From Pedobacter montanisoli (GTDB lineage: Bacteria; Bacteroidota; Bacteroidia; Sphingobacteriales; Sphingobacteriaceae): a stretch of 64,000 nucleotides of DNA. The stretch lies in NCBI RefSeq assembly GCF_022809115.1, contig NZ_JALGBH010000002.1, positions 186,001 through 250,000 on the forward strand. Reading direction: 5' to 3'. The translations under genes were made by a program, and so were the position numbers. Of this stretch, positions 10,173 through 18,313 are shown one piece after another. Under the pieces are notes generated by a model. The model ran no database searches and was not told where the DNA came from. It saw only the letters and a list, made by a program, of their open reading frames with translations. Within the stretch, counting starts at the first letter, position 1, and each line of letters opens with the position of its first letter.

Positions 10173-10847
10173 ATGGAAAAGAGATTATATAGAAACGAAC
10201 ATAATAAATATGTTGCAGGTGTAGCTTCGGGCTTAGCCGATTATATGGGTGTGGATATTGCCATTATAAGATTGTTATTTATTTTAACTACCATATTTGC
10301 TGCCGGTTTAGGCGCTATAGCTTATATTGTTTTATGGATTATACTTCCTGTAAATAATGATCCTACCTTAAAATATAAACAGTTTAATGATTATTTTAAG
10401 AATAAACAGCCTAATTCGATGTTCAATTCCTCAGAAGCTTTCAGCAACCCATATCAGTCTGAAGAGCAAACCAAATGGAATACGCCTAATTTTGAACAAC
10501 AACCCAATTTAAACCAGTTCAAAAAGAGCAATGACACCAGTAGAACTGTGGTAGGTTTAATCTTACTGGCACTTGGAGTGTATTTTCTATTAAGAGAATT
10601 GGGCATGGTCCCTTACTGGTTTAGCATCTTTAAAATTTACAAATTGTGGCCACTTGCTATTGTAGTTCTGGGTGTAAGCCTTATTTTTAGAAGTAGAGGT
10701 AAAGCCGATTGGGAGAATTTTAAGCGCCAAACAGAAACTGCTCAACAGGAAAAAGAACAGCCTGGAAAGCCCAATGATTCTACCATAGAAGATGCACAAA
10801 TAATTGAAGAGCAGAAAAAAGACGAACAATCTGATAGCGCTCAGTAA
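10173..10847 (+). CDS. PspC-domain membrane protein
   Basis: Residues 1-60 are a PspC domain: 'KRLYRNEHNKYVAGVASGLADYMG', then a membrane segment ending in WIILP. A polar linker (about 65-120) leads to a second membrane region with 'LILLALGVYFLLRELG' and 'LWPLAIVVLGVSLIF', a pattern like the LiaF-type N-terminal segment (DUF5668). The C-terminus is Gln/Glu/Lys-rich. PspC proteins take part in envelope-stress responses. The next gene codes for a protein with the same second membrane pattern, so this looks like a stress-envelope operon with the downstream LiaF-like and RDD genes. Confidence 0.85.
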   Translation: MEKRLYRNEHNKYVAGVASGLADYMGVDIAIIRLLFILTTIFAAGLGAIAYIVLWIILPVNNDPTLKYKQFNDYFKNKQPNSMFNSSEAFSNPYQSEEQTKWNTPNFEQQPNLNQFKKSNDTSRTVVGLILLALGVYFLLRELGMVPYWFSIFKIYKLWPLAIVVLGVSLIFRSRGKADWENFKRQTETAQQEKEQPGKPNDSTIEDAQIIEEQKKDEQSDSAQ

Positions 10848-10886
10848 CGTAATTATTAATAAGGTTTAACTTTAAATAGCATACAC

Positions 10887-11855
10887 ATGAAATTTGAACG
10901 TATAGTTTGGGGAGTGATATTACTTTTTATAGGAGGTATATTACTATTAGATAATTTAAATATCATACACTTTTACTGGCGTAACGTATGGCATTTTTGG
11001 CCAATATTTTTAATTGTTGGTGGCTTAAATATGCTGTTTAACCGTAACAACTCGCAAGTAGGTAGCATATTATCGTTGGTTGTGGTGGTTATCACCTTAT
11101 CATTCCTTTTCTTTAAAGGACAGGAGAATCCAAGAAATAGATATTTCTGGGGAGGTAACAGGAATAGCGACAATGATTTTAATCTTGATATAGATAATGA
11201 AAGAAATGAAGGTGAAACTTTAACTTTTTTTGAACCTATTGTTGCAGCAGATACAGCTAAAAAAACAATTTTAAATCTTTCAGGCGGAGGTACGCTTTTT
11301 GAACTGAAAGGCAATTCAGATAGCTTGTTTTATGCAAAGGTAAAACGCAGATCGGGTAGATTCTTCTTAAACAAGAATACCACAGATACCACTAATGTAT
11401 TAACCTTTAAAATGCAGGATAAAGGAAGCAGAAATAAATCATGGTCTTTTGGTTCAGGAAGAAATAACAGCGTTGAGCTGAACCTAAGCACTACTCCTGT
11501 ATGGTATTTGAACCTGGCAATGGGCGCAGGTAAATTAGATTTTGATTTAAGCGATTATAAAGTACGCACATTGAATTTTGATGGAGGTGCTGCAGATGTT
11601 GTTCTTAAAGTAGGGAAGTTGATGCCGATTAGCGATATCAATGTTAAAACAGGAGTGGCAAATGTAGAAATTAGTGTGCCTGAAACATCGGGATGTCGTA
11701 TTAAAACAGAAACAGGTCTGTCTAACAGGGATTTTGAAGGATTTACCAAAATCAGCGACGGTGTTTATGAAACACCAGGTTATAAGGAAACAAAACAAAA
11801 AGTTTTTATAAATTTAAATGGCGGATTAAGCAACTTTAATGTAAGCAGATATTAG
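10887..11855 (+). CDS. LiaF-like membrane protein
   Basis: The 322-residue protein opens with DUF5668/LiaF-type membrane segments ('GVILLFIGGILLLDNLNI', 'HFWPIFLIVGGLNMLF') and a third segment near residue 55. After a charged linker the C-terminal ~190 residues are beta-rich, with 'LNLAMGAGKLDFDLSDYKVRTLNFDGGAADVV', the toast-rack pattern of the LiaF C-terminal (DUF2154-like) domain. LiaF-type proteins sense or damp cell-envelope stress in other phyla. The partner here is the upstream PspC gene, 39 bases away. No LiaRS-type kinase pair lies next to it; a LytS/LytT pair is 3.4 kb downstream. Confidence 0.8.
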   Translation: MKFERIVWGVILLFIGGILLLDNLNIIHFYWRNVWHFWPIFLIVGGLNMLFNRNNSQVGSILSLVVVVITLSFLFFKGQENPRNRYFWGGNRNSDNDFNLDIDNERNEGETLTFFEPIVAADTAKKTILNLSGGGTLFELKGNSDSLFYAKVKRRSGRFFLNKNTTDTTNVLTFKMQDKGSRNKSWSFGSGRNNSVELNLSTTPVWYLNLAMGAGKLDFDLSDYKVRTLNFDGGAADVVLKVGKLMPISDINVKTGVANVEISVPETSGCRIKTETGLSNRDFEGFTKISDGVYETPGYKETKQKVFINLNGGLSNFNVSRY

Positions 11856-11888
11856 TTGCCGCTGTTTTTATAAAAATAATTATTTGCC

Positions 11889-12488
11889 TTGTACACAGTA
11901 GTAATAGATGGTAAGCCACAAGGGCCTTATACATTAGATGAATTAAGAAAGCTGAACATCAAACCGGGAACTTTTATCAGAAAACCGGGGATGGATGACT
12001 ATAAAGAAGCCCATGAGCTGCCCGAATTGCGGGAGCTTATGGGTTTTCGCTTTCAGCAAACTGTACCTCAATACTTTGCTTCTTTTGATCAGAGATTACT
12101 TGCTTCGGCAATAGATTATTTCTTTATTGTACTAATCTACGTGTCTTTAATGGTGGTTGTTTATTTAATTGTAAACAATCAGAAAGAAATGTTGATGATC
12201 CTGTTATCGACCTTAATTGTAATACCCATAGCAAAATTTTTATACAGCTCTTTAGCCGAGGCCTCTATAAAACAGGCTACTATTGGCAAACGAATTTTGG
12301 CCATAAAAGTAGGAGATATGTTCGGAAACAGACTTAGTTTAGGTGTTTCTTTACTGAGGAATTTTTTGAAAATCTTTTCTGTTCTTACTCTTTTCTTTGG
12401 CTATTTATACAGCTTTCTTAACAAGAAGCAGCAATGCCTGCATGATGTAATGGCCAATACATTGGTGGTTAAAGATAGGTTAATCTAA
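11889..12488 (+). CDS. GYF_2 + RDD-family membrane protein
   Basis: Residues 1-50 form a GYF_2 (DUF4339) domain: 'YTVVIDGKPQGPYTLDELRKL', with the GPYTLDEL core. From residue ~60 an RDD domain follows, with 'FDQRLLASAIDYFFIVLI', a second membrane helix and the 'QATIGKRILAIKV' motif with a third helix. RDD proteins are small membrane proteins, some linked to cation or compatible-solute transport; the role of this fusion is not known. The start is TTG: an in-frame TAA lies four codons upstream and no ATG intervenes. It is 33 bases downstream of the LiaF-like gene and probably in the same unit. Confidence 0.8.
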   Translation: MYTVVIDGKPQGPYTLDELRKLNIKPGTFIRKPGMDDYKEAHELPELRELMGFRFQQTVPQYFASFDQRLLASAIDYFFIVLIYVSLMVVVYLIVNNQKEMLMILLSTLIVIPIAKFLYSSLAEASIKQATIGKRILAIKVGDMFGNRLSLGVSLLRNFLKIFSVLTLFFGYLYSFLNKKQQCLHDVMANTLVVKDRLI

Positions 12489-12493
12489 AATTA

Positions 12494-12533
12494 GATTCTG
12501 AAACAATTTGTCCCGAATTCAATCGAGAAGTTC
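12494..12533. repeat. Diverged copy of dispersed palindromic repeat
   Basis: This stretch matches the pattern GATnCTGAAACA-n-TTGTCCCGAAT-TnAATCG-GAAGTTC seen at 37011-37060 and 37159-37209. It lies between the RDD gene and ispG. A second low-complexity stretch just downstream (about 12590-12622) repeats ATCTAAC units. Confidence 0.6.
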
Positions 12534-12641
12534 GTGATAAAAATATCCAAAAATTTAAACCAGCCTTAGGTTTGTCAGGCATCAATAAAATAACAATCAA
12601 TCAATCTAACAATCTAACATTTAGCGTATCTTTGCTAAACC

Positions 12642-14609
12642 ATGCAGAATATAGAGAAAATGGCCGGTTTGCCAGGTGGTTATTGCAATAGTTTAACCCA
12701 ATATTCAAGGTTTTTAACACGAGAAGTGAACATAGGAAACGTGCCCATGGGCGGGCATAATCCTATCCGTATCCAATCTATGACCACTACCGATACCATG
12801 GATACCATGGCAACCGTAGAGCAGACCATAAGAATGGTTCACTCGGGCTGTGAATATGTGCGTATCACGGCGCCAAGTGTTAAAGAAGCCGAAAATCTGG
12901 CTAACATAAAAAAGGAACTTCGTATGCGTGGTTACGATGTGCCTTTGGTGGCAGATATTCATTTTACACCTAATGCTGCTGAAGCTGCGGCACGTATTGT
13001 AGAAAAAGTGCGTGTAAATCCTGGAAATTATGCCGATAAAAAGAAGTTTGAAAATTTAGTATATACAGAAAGTACCTATCAGGCAGAGCTCGAAAGGATT
13101 TATAAAAAATTCTCGCCTTTAGTAAAAATCTGTAAAGAATATGGTACAGCTATGCGTATTGGTACCAATCATGGATCGTTATCAGATCGTATCATGAGCC
13201 ATTATGGCGATACGCCAGAGGGAATGGTAGAATCTGCCATGGAGTTTATCCGTATCTGCGAAGACCTGAAATTTTATAACCTGGTTATTTCCATGAAAGC
13301 CAGCAATACGCAGGTAATGGTACAGGCTTACCGCCTGTTGGTGCAAACTATGGTTAAAGAAGGTATGAATTACCCTTTACATTTAGGCGTTACCGAAGCT
13401 GGAGATGGCGAAGATGGACGCATAAAATCTGCCGTAGGCATAGGTACGCTTTTAGCAGATGGCTTAGGCGATACAGTAAGAGTTTCATTAACCGAAGACC
13501 CTGAATTTGAAGCGCCAGTGGCAAAGGCCCTGGTTAACAGGTTTGAAGTTGGCCTTCAACAAGCTCAGACTGATAACATCCTATCTTCGAACTTCAGACT
13601 TCAGACTTCTGGTTACAATCCTTATCATTACCAAAGAAGAAAAACAGAAGAAGTTGTAAACTTTGGTGGTCATCAGGTACCAAGAGTAGTGATTGATTTG
13701 ACAGGACAGAATTTAAAAGATCCGGCTATTTTAAATGGGGTGGGTTTCAGTTATTCTGCTTTGCTTGATAAATACAATCTTTCTGACCAGGCCTGCGATA
13801 TGGTTTATTTAGGAGACCAATTACCATCTTTTTCTTTTCCGGGAGGCTTAAAGCAGCTTTATAACTACCAAACATGGCTAAATTTAAGCAATAAAGAGAA
13901 TACACATCCTTTATTGACTTTAAAAGAATTTAAGGGCGCTAAGCAAAAAGATAGTAAACTCAATTTTGTTCAGGTACTAGCCGAAGAGCTGGTTGTTGAT
14001 GAAATAAAAACACTTACCAATACTGTTCTGATTTTATATACTGAACAGCAAAATGCATTGCAAACACTTAGAAAAGCTTTTATAGATCTATGCAATGCAG
14101 AAATCAAAATTCCTGTAATCATCAGACGTGATTTTGAGCAGATAAGCGATGAAAATTTACAGTTATACAGCGCTACAGATATAGGTGGCTTGCAGGTAGA
14201 TGGTTTTGGTGATGGAGTTTGGCTCAATTCAAAGGATACGCCACTTTCAGTAATCAACTCTGTTTCATTTGGCATATTGCAGGCTTCGCGTACACGTATT
14301 TCAAAAACAGAATACATTTCATGCCCAAGCTGCGGACGTACTCTATTTGATCTACAAGAAACTACACAGGCTATAAGATCACGTACCTCGCATTTAAAAG
14401 GTGTTAAAATTGGTATTATGGGCTGTATTGTAAATGGCCCGGGCGAAATGGCTGATGCCGATTATGGTTATGTAGGTGCAGGTCCTGATAGAATTACGCT
14501 TTACCGTGGGCAAGAAGTAGTGAAGAAGAACGTTAAAACAGCCGAAGCGATTAACGAGCTGATCGAGATTATAAGAACAGACGGAAACTGGGTAGAAAAA
14601 GAAGATTAA
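12642..14609 (+). CDS. ispG: 4-hydroxy-3-methylbut-2-en-1-yl diphosphate synthase, large form
   Basis: The 655-residue protein is IspG/GcpE, which reduces MEcPP to HMBPP in the methylerythritol phosphate route to isoprenoids. The N-terminal TIM-barrel begins with 'GNVPMGGHNPIRIQSMTTTDTMDT', and the C-terminal Fe-S domain has CPSCGRT, then 'GIMGCIVNGPGE', giving the three cysteines of the 4Fe-4S cluster. Standard bacterial IspG is about 370 residues; the extra ~260 residues lie between the two domains, as in plant, chlamydial and Bacteroidota enzymes. At 13581-13613 the insertion includes tandem copies of the CTTCAGACTTCAGACTTC unit (residues about 314-324), which looks like intergenic repeat absorbed into the frame. 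Confidence 0.95.
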   Translation: MQNIEKMAGLPGGYCNSLTQYSRFLTREVNIGNVPMGGHNPIRIQSMTTTDTMDTMATVEQTIRMVHSGCEYVRITAPSVKEAENLANIKKELRMRGYDVPLVADIHFTPNAAEAAARIVEKVRVNPGNYADKKKFENLVYTESTYQAELERIYKKFSPLVKICKEYGTAMRIGTNHGSLSDRIMSHYGDTPEGMVESAMEFIRICEDLKFYNLVISMKASNTQVMVQAYRLLVQTMVKEGMNYPLHLGVTEAGDGEDGRIKSAVGIGTLLADGLGDTVRVSLTEDPEFEAPVAKALVNRFEVGLQQAQTDNILSSNFRLQTSGYNPYHYQRRKTEEVVNFGGHQVPRVVIDLTGQNLKDPAILNGVGFSYSALLDKYNLSDQACDMVYLGDQLPSFSFPGGLKQLYNYQTWLNLSNKENTHPLLTLKEFKGAKQKDSKLNFVQVLAEELVVDEIKTLTNTVLILYTEQQNALQTLRKAFIDLCNAEIKIPVIIRRDFEQISDENLQLYSATDIGGLQVDGFGDGVWLNSKDTPLSVINSVSFGILQASRTRISKTEYISCPSCGRTLFDLQETTQAIRSRTSHLKGVKIGIMGCIVNGPGEMADADYGYVGAGPDRITLYRGQEVVKKNVKTAEAINELIEIIRTDGNWVEKED

Positions 14610-14701
14610 TAAGAAGAAAAAAGGATGCCAAAATCTTATATTTAAAGAGCATGAAAAACATTAAATGTAAGTTGTAATTTCTGGCAATCCTTGCTTATGT
14701 C

Positions 14702-15007
14702 TTAATTCTTTTTCAACCTTGCCATAACCAGGTTTTCTTTTTGTATAGCTTTGTCTTTTTGTAATACTTCATCAAGTATGGCATTTAAAACTGTTCTTAT
14801 TTTTTTCTTGCTGATTTTTACTTTAAAATCTTTTACTTCTTCCTCGTAAATCAGTTCCTGTTGAGCATTGTAAAATTTAATCGACTGGATTTTTGGAGTT
14901 TTAACATTGCTCTCAACCACCCAATTTGCGAAATCAGCTTTGTTTTGTGCTTTTGCCCAAGCGGCCATTATAAAAATGGTAATCGCTGTAAGAATTAACT
15001 TTTTCAT
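14702..15007 (-). CDS. Small secreted protein, unknown
   Basis: The 101-residue protein begins with a Sec signal peptide (MKKLILTAITIFIMAAWAKA, cut after AKA or AQ). The mature ~80 residues contain 'SIKFYNAQQELIYEE' and a Lys-rich basic C-terminal half. The small size and start suggest a periplasmic or cell-surface protein. I do not recognise a family. It lies on the opposite strand between ispG and the LytS-type kinase and has no obvious operon partner. Confidence 0.65.
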   Translation of the reverse strand: MKKLILTAITIFIMAAWAKAQNKADFANWVVESNVKTPKIQSIKFYNAQQELIYEEEVKDFKVKISKKKIRTVLNAILDEVLQKDKAIQKENLVMARLKKN

Positions 15008-15253
15008 ATATCAGGTTTTTTATGGTGTTTATCTGTTATTTTAATAGTTCAAACTTATAGACCCTCAAACCTTAAAAAAACAATGGTCGTCCATTACAAG
15101 TGTTCAGATTACAATCCTTACTTAAAAGGCTATGAGTGGCTTTGTGTTTAAAATAGAAGAAATTGATTTTGATATGCTTGCTGTTTGTTCGCCAAAACCT
15201 GTTGTTTGTCTATTAAAATCTTCGATATGAGCAGTTGCTAATTATATTTGAAT

Positions 15254-16351
15254 ATGCATGCATGGTACAATTACCTTAATACTTCAGATCCAAAAAAACG
15301 TATAATTCAGCATATCATTTTTTGGATATCGGTTTGGATATTTACCTCCATCTTATTCGGTTACCAAAAGCAGACCGTTTCCATGGCATTAAAACATAAC
15401 CTTATTTTATTGCCGGTTCACATGCTGTATTTTTATACAATAGCCTATTTTATTATTCCCCGCTATTTATTTACTAAAAAGTATCTGCAATTTTTTTTAA
15501 TCCTGCTTCTATTTGTGGCGGCAATGCCATTGGTTAGCAGGTTGTTGGATATTTTTGTTGTAGAACCCAGTTTGAATAAATATTTGATTGACAACAAGAT
15601 TTACAACTGGGAGAAAGTACGTGGAACAAAGTTAGAGCGATTTACCAATGTTTTATATTACATCAATGCGTTTAAATCTGTTAACCTTATTGTATGGTTT
15701 GCCATTGCTTTAAAATTTTTTAACTTATGGTATAAACGCCAGCAGGCCGCTTTACAAGCTGAGTTAAATTTACTGAAAGCACAAATCCATCCGCATTTCT
15801 TATTCAATACTCTAAATAACCTTTATGCTCATACGCTCAGTAATTCGCCAAAATCGCCAGAAATAGTATTGGGATTGTCTGATATTCTAAGATATATGCT
15901 TTATGAGTGTAATGCCGAACATGTAAAACTAAAGAAGGATATTGAAATATTAGATAGCTATATCCTCATTGAAAAAATGAGATATGAAGATCGGCTCGAA
16001 TTCAATTTTACCAAAGAAGGAGATTTGGATCATTATGAAATTGCTCCTCTGTTAATGCTGCCTTTGGTTGAAAATGCATTTAAATATGGAGCAAATGAAA
16101 AAGTAGGGCAGGCATGGATTAATATGGAGCTGTCTGTAAATGACAATTTACTTAAATTTAAAATCATGAATGGCAAGGTTACCCATGTAACTAAAAAAGA
16201 CAACCTGGGCGTGGGACATATAGGTTTACAGAATGTGCATAAAAGACTTCAACTTATTTATCCTAATGCACACCAGCTTAAAATTATAGATGAAGAAGAA
16301 CTGTTTGCTGTAATCTTGACCATTGATCTTGATAAAAGAGTTTCTGTTTAA
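15254..16351 (+). CDS. LytS-type sensor histidine kinase
   Basis: The 365-residue protein has four predicted membrane helices in the first ~160 residues and then a His_kinase (PF06580-type) domain with the phospho-acceptor motif 'QIHPHFLFNTLNNLYAH' near residue 178. An ATPase N-box ('PLLMLPLVENAFKYG') and a 'GVGHIGLQNVHKRL' G-box follow. This family pairs with LytTR response regulators; the sensed signal is not visible, as no extracytoplasmic domain is present. I start at the ATG at 15254: the TTG two codons earlier is also in frame, but the ATG gives a normal start. The response regulator begins 8 bases downstream. Confidence 0.9.
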   Translation: MHAWYNYLNTSDPKKRIIQHIIFWISVWIFTSILFGYQKQTVSMALKHNLILLPVHMLYFYTIAYFIIPRYLFTKKYLQFFLILLLFVAAMPLVSRLLDIFVVEPSLNKYLIDNKIYNWEKVRGTKLERFTNVLYYINAFKSVNLIVWFAIALKFFNLWYKRQQAALQAELNLLKAQIHPHFLFNTLNNLYAHTLSNSPKSPEIVLGLSDILRYMLYECNAEHVKLKKDIEILDSYILIEKMRYEDRLEFNFTKEGDLDHYEIAPLLMLPLVENAFKYGANEKVGQAWINMELSVNDNLLKFKIMNGKVTHVTKKDNLGVGHIGLQNVHKRLQLIYPNAHQLKIIDEEELFAVILTIDLDKRVSV

Positions 16352-16359
16352 TTGCACTG

Positions 16360-17079
16360 ATGAAAATACGAACCATAATTGTTGATGATGAACCTCACGC
16401 CATTGAGGTGATCGAAAAATACCTTGAAAATTTTCAAGAAATAAGCCTTGTTGCCAAATGCAGAGACGGTATCAACGCATTTCATGTTTTGCAGCAGAAT
16501 ACTATAGACCTGATGTTTTTAGATGTGAAAATGCCAGGCGTTACAGGTGTTGAGCTTTTAAAAAGTCTTAAAAATCCGCCAAAGGTAATCTTTACCACTG
16601 CTTATAGTGATTATGCTATAGAAGGTTTTGAGCTTGATGCCGTAGATTATCTTTTAAAACCCATTGCACTTAATCGCTTTTTAAAAGCTATGGATAAGGT
16701 TTTGGCCAGCATGGGCGCTAGGCAACAGGTGATGTTAGCTAAAGAAACTGTAGGAATGCCTGATGTGAATAAATTCCTGTTCCTTAAAGTAGACCGCAAA
16801 ACCGTAAAAGTTAATGTAAAAGATATTTACTGGATAGAAAGCGTTAAAGACTACGTTAAAGTAATTTTAGAAGATAAGGTATTGTTAAGCAAACAAAAGA
16901 TCAGTGTTTTGGAAGACCTGCTTCCCGAAGAACAGTTTTGCAGAATACATAAATCCTTTATTATTTCTATAGATAAAGTAGATGCCTATTATTCATATGC
17001 AGTAGAGATTATGGGAAAACAATTGCCAATTGGACGTAATTATAAGCAGCAGGCTATGAGATGTTTGCAAGAGAATTGA
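16360..17079 (+). CDS. LytTR-family response regulator
   Basis: The 239-residue regulator has an N-terminal receiver with the acidic pocket 'VDDEP' at residues 8-12 and the phospho-acceptor Asp at residue 55 in 'LMFLDVKMPG', then Lys in 'LLKPI'. The C-terminal ~100 residues are a LytTR DNA-binding domain ('KFLFLKVDRKTVKV', 'DIYWIESVKDYVKV', 'FCRIHKSFIIS'). It is the partner of the LytS-type kinase just upstream. Its stop codon TGA is directly followed by the complement of the stop of the next convergent gene (TTGATCA at 17076-17082), with no bases between the two genes. Confidence 0.9.
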   Translation: MKIRTIIVDDEPHAIEVIEKYLENFQEISLVAKCRDGINAFHVLQQNTIDLMFLDVKMPGVTGVELLKSLKNPPKVIFTTAYSDYAIEGFELDAVDYLLKPIALNRFLKAMDKVLASMGARQQVMLAKETVGMPDVNKFLFLKVDRKTVKVNVKDIYWIESVKDYVKVILEDKVLLSKQKISVLEDLLPEEQFCRIHKSFIISIDKVDAYYSYAVEIMGKQLPIGRNYKQQAMRCLQEN

Positions 17080-17502
17080 TCAAATACCCCAAGCTGTTAT
17101 GATTACTCTTCTGCTGCCACCATGGTTGCGGTGTTCACATAAATAAATGCCCTGCCAGGTGCCTAAGTTAAGTTGTCCGTTGGTAACCGGAATAAGAACA
17201 GAGGCCCCTGTAAGTGAAGACTTAAGATGGGCAGGCATATCATCATCACCTTCGTAATTGTGTATGTAATCGGGATCACCTTCAGGTACAGCTTTATTAA
17301 ACCAGGTTTCAAAATCTATTCTTACGGTAGGGTCAGCATTTTCATTAATGGTTAAAGAAGCAGAAGTATGTTGTATAAAAACCTGTAACATACCTGTGTT
17401 TAATTCAACAATTTCGGGTATGATCTGCAAAATTTCATCAGTAATGAGATGAAAGCCACGCGAACGCTCTTTTAAGTTAAGTCGTTTCTGGAAAAAATGC
17501 AT
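17080..17502 (-). CDS. YjbQ-family (UPF0047) protein
   Basis: The 140-residue protein fits the YjbQ/UPF0047 family over its length: 'L-x2-RSRGFHLITDEI', 'LQVFIQHTSASLTINENADP-x-VR-D', 'YIHNYEGDDDMPAHLKSSLTG' and 'GTWQGIYLCEHRNHGG-R'. The invariant His, Asp and Glu residues of the proposed metal site are present. The family includes an enzyme described as secondary thiamine-phosphate synthase, but the cellular role is not well defined. It abuts the LytTR gene end to end with no gap. Confidence 0.85.
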   Translation of the reverse strand: MHFFQKRLNLKERSRGFHLITDEILQIIPEIVELNTGMLQVFIQHTSASLTINENADPTVRIDFETWFNKAVPEGDPDYIHNYEGDDDMPAHLKSSLTGASVLIPVTNGQLNLGTWQGIYLCEHRNHGGSRRVIITAWGI

Positions 17503-17692
17503 AAGTAAATTTAATAATATTGATATGGATTAAACACCATATTAGATCTCTTGGATTTTAAAAAGAAAATAATTTTAATTGAATAGGTTTTAATCTTTTT
17601 GAAAATGAAGTAGTTATTTTAAAAAAGCAAGGTTGTTTAAGAAACTATCTTGGTATGATAATGCTAATCCAAGTCGTTAAAAAATGCTTCTG

Positions 17693-18028
17693 TTACAGAT
17701 CCAATACAATTTTTAAATTCTGTTTTACCAGTTTAATCTGCTCTCTGTTCAGTTCACCAAGTTTGGTAATTAATCGGCGGTTATCAATGGCACGTACTTG
17801 GTCAATTAAAACATCACTTTCTTTATCTAGCTGATTAGCCTTAAGGTGTACACGCAAGATTTCAAGATCAGGTAGTACATTTGTTGTGATAGGGCAAATA
17901 ATACTAGATGGATGTACACCATTTAACAGATTGGTTTGCACCACCACAACAGGGCGTGTTTTGCCGGGTTCTGTACCTTTGGCAGGATTAAGATTAGCTA
18001 ACCAAATGTCAAACTGCCTAATCTGCAT
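17693..18028 (-). CDS. MazF/PemK-type endoribonuclease toxin
   Basis: The 111-residue toxin has the MazF fold markers: 'RQFDIWLANLNPAKGTEPGKTRPVVVVQ' at residues 3-30, where the Arg in 'KTRPV' is catalytic in the family, then 'PSSIICPITTN' and 'LDKESDVLIDQVRAID' with the conserved C-terminal Arg. MazF toxins cleave mRNA or tRNA at short sites. Its start overlaps the end of the antitoxin gene by 11 bases, indicating a coupled toxin-antitoxin operon. All catalytic-type residues I can check are present, so the toxin looks intact. Confidence 0.9.
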   Translation of the reverse strand: MQIRQFDIWLANLNPAKGTEPGKTRPVVVVQTNLLNGVHPSSIICPITTNVLPDLEILRVHLKANQLDKESDVLIDQVRAIDNRRLITKLGELNREQIKLVKQNLKIVLDL

Positions 18029-18248
18029 CTAAGATCCGTTCAAATTCTTCCAATATATCTAATGAATTGCCATAAGCAACTTTTGATTCTTGTAGCAACT
18101 TATGTTTCAATAGTTTCCTCTTTTGATATTCGTTAAAAACTTTTAAAGCTTCGTTAATGTAACGATTACGGGCAATTTTTAACATACCCGTTACCTCTTC
18201 GGTTTCGTTAAAAATATCATCATCTAATTTTAATGAAAGTGTTTTCAT
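18018..18248 (-). CDS. Ribbon-helix-helix antitoxin of MazEF-type pair
   Basis: The 76-residue protein begins with a short strand 'KTLSLKLDDDIF' and then 'GMLKIARNRYINEAL', a ribbon-helix-helix DNA-binding layout. The rest is a charged, flexible tail ('LQESKVAYGNSLDILEEFERILDAD') typical of the toxin-wrapping part of antitoxins. It should bind the MazF-type toxin and its own promoter. An imperfect 10-bp inverted repeat with a clear promoter lies just upstream, and the toxin gene overlaps its 3' end. Confidence 0.85.
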   Translation of the reverse strand: MKTLSLKLDDDIFNETEEVTGMLKIARNRYINEALKVFNEYQKRKLLKHKLLQESKVAYGNSLDILEEFERILDAD

Positions 18249-18269
18249 ATTTAACCTCTTGAACTATTA

Positions 18270-18301
18270 CAAAGGTATATATTTTTAGTATATACTTTCA
18301 A
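18270..18301 (-). promoter_or_regulatory. Promoter and operator of the MazEF-type operon
   Basis: On the minus strand TTG (18299-18301), a 21-base spacer and TACCTTTG (18270-18277) match the Bacteroidota promoter. An inverted repeat (18272-18281 with 18289-18298, arms AAGGTATATA and TATATACTTT, one mismatch) lies in the spacer and the -7 box, as expected for an autoregulating RHH antitoxin. Confidence 0.7.
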
Positions 18302-18313
18302 TATTTCGCAAAA

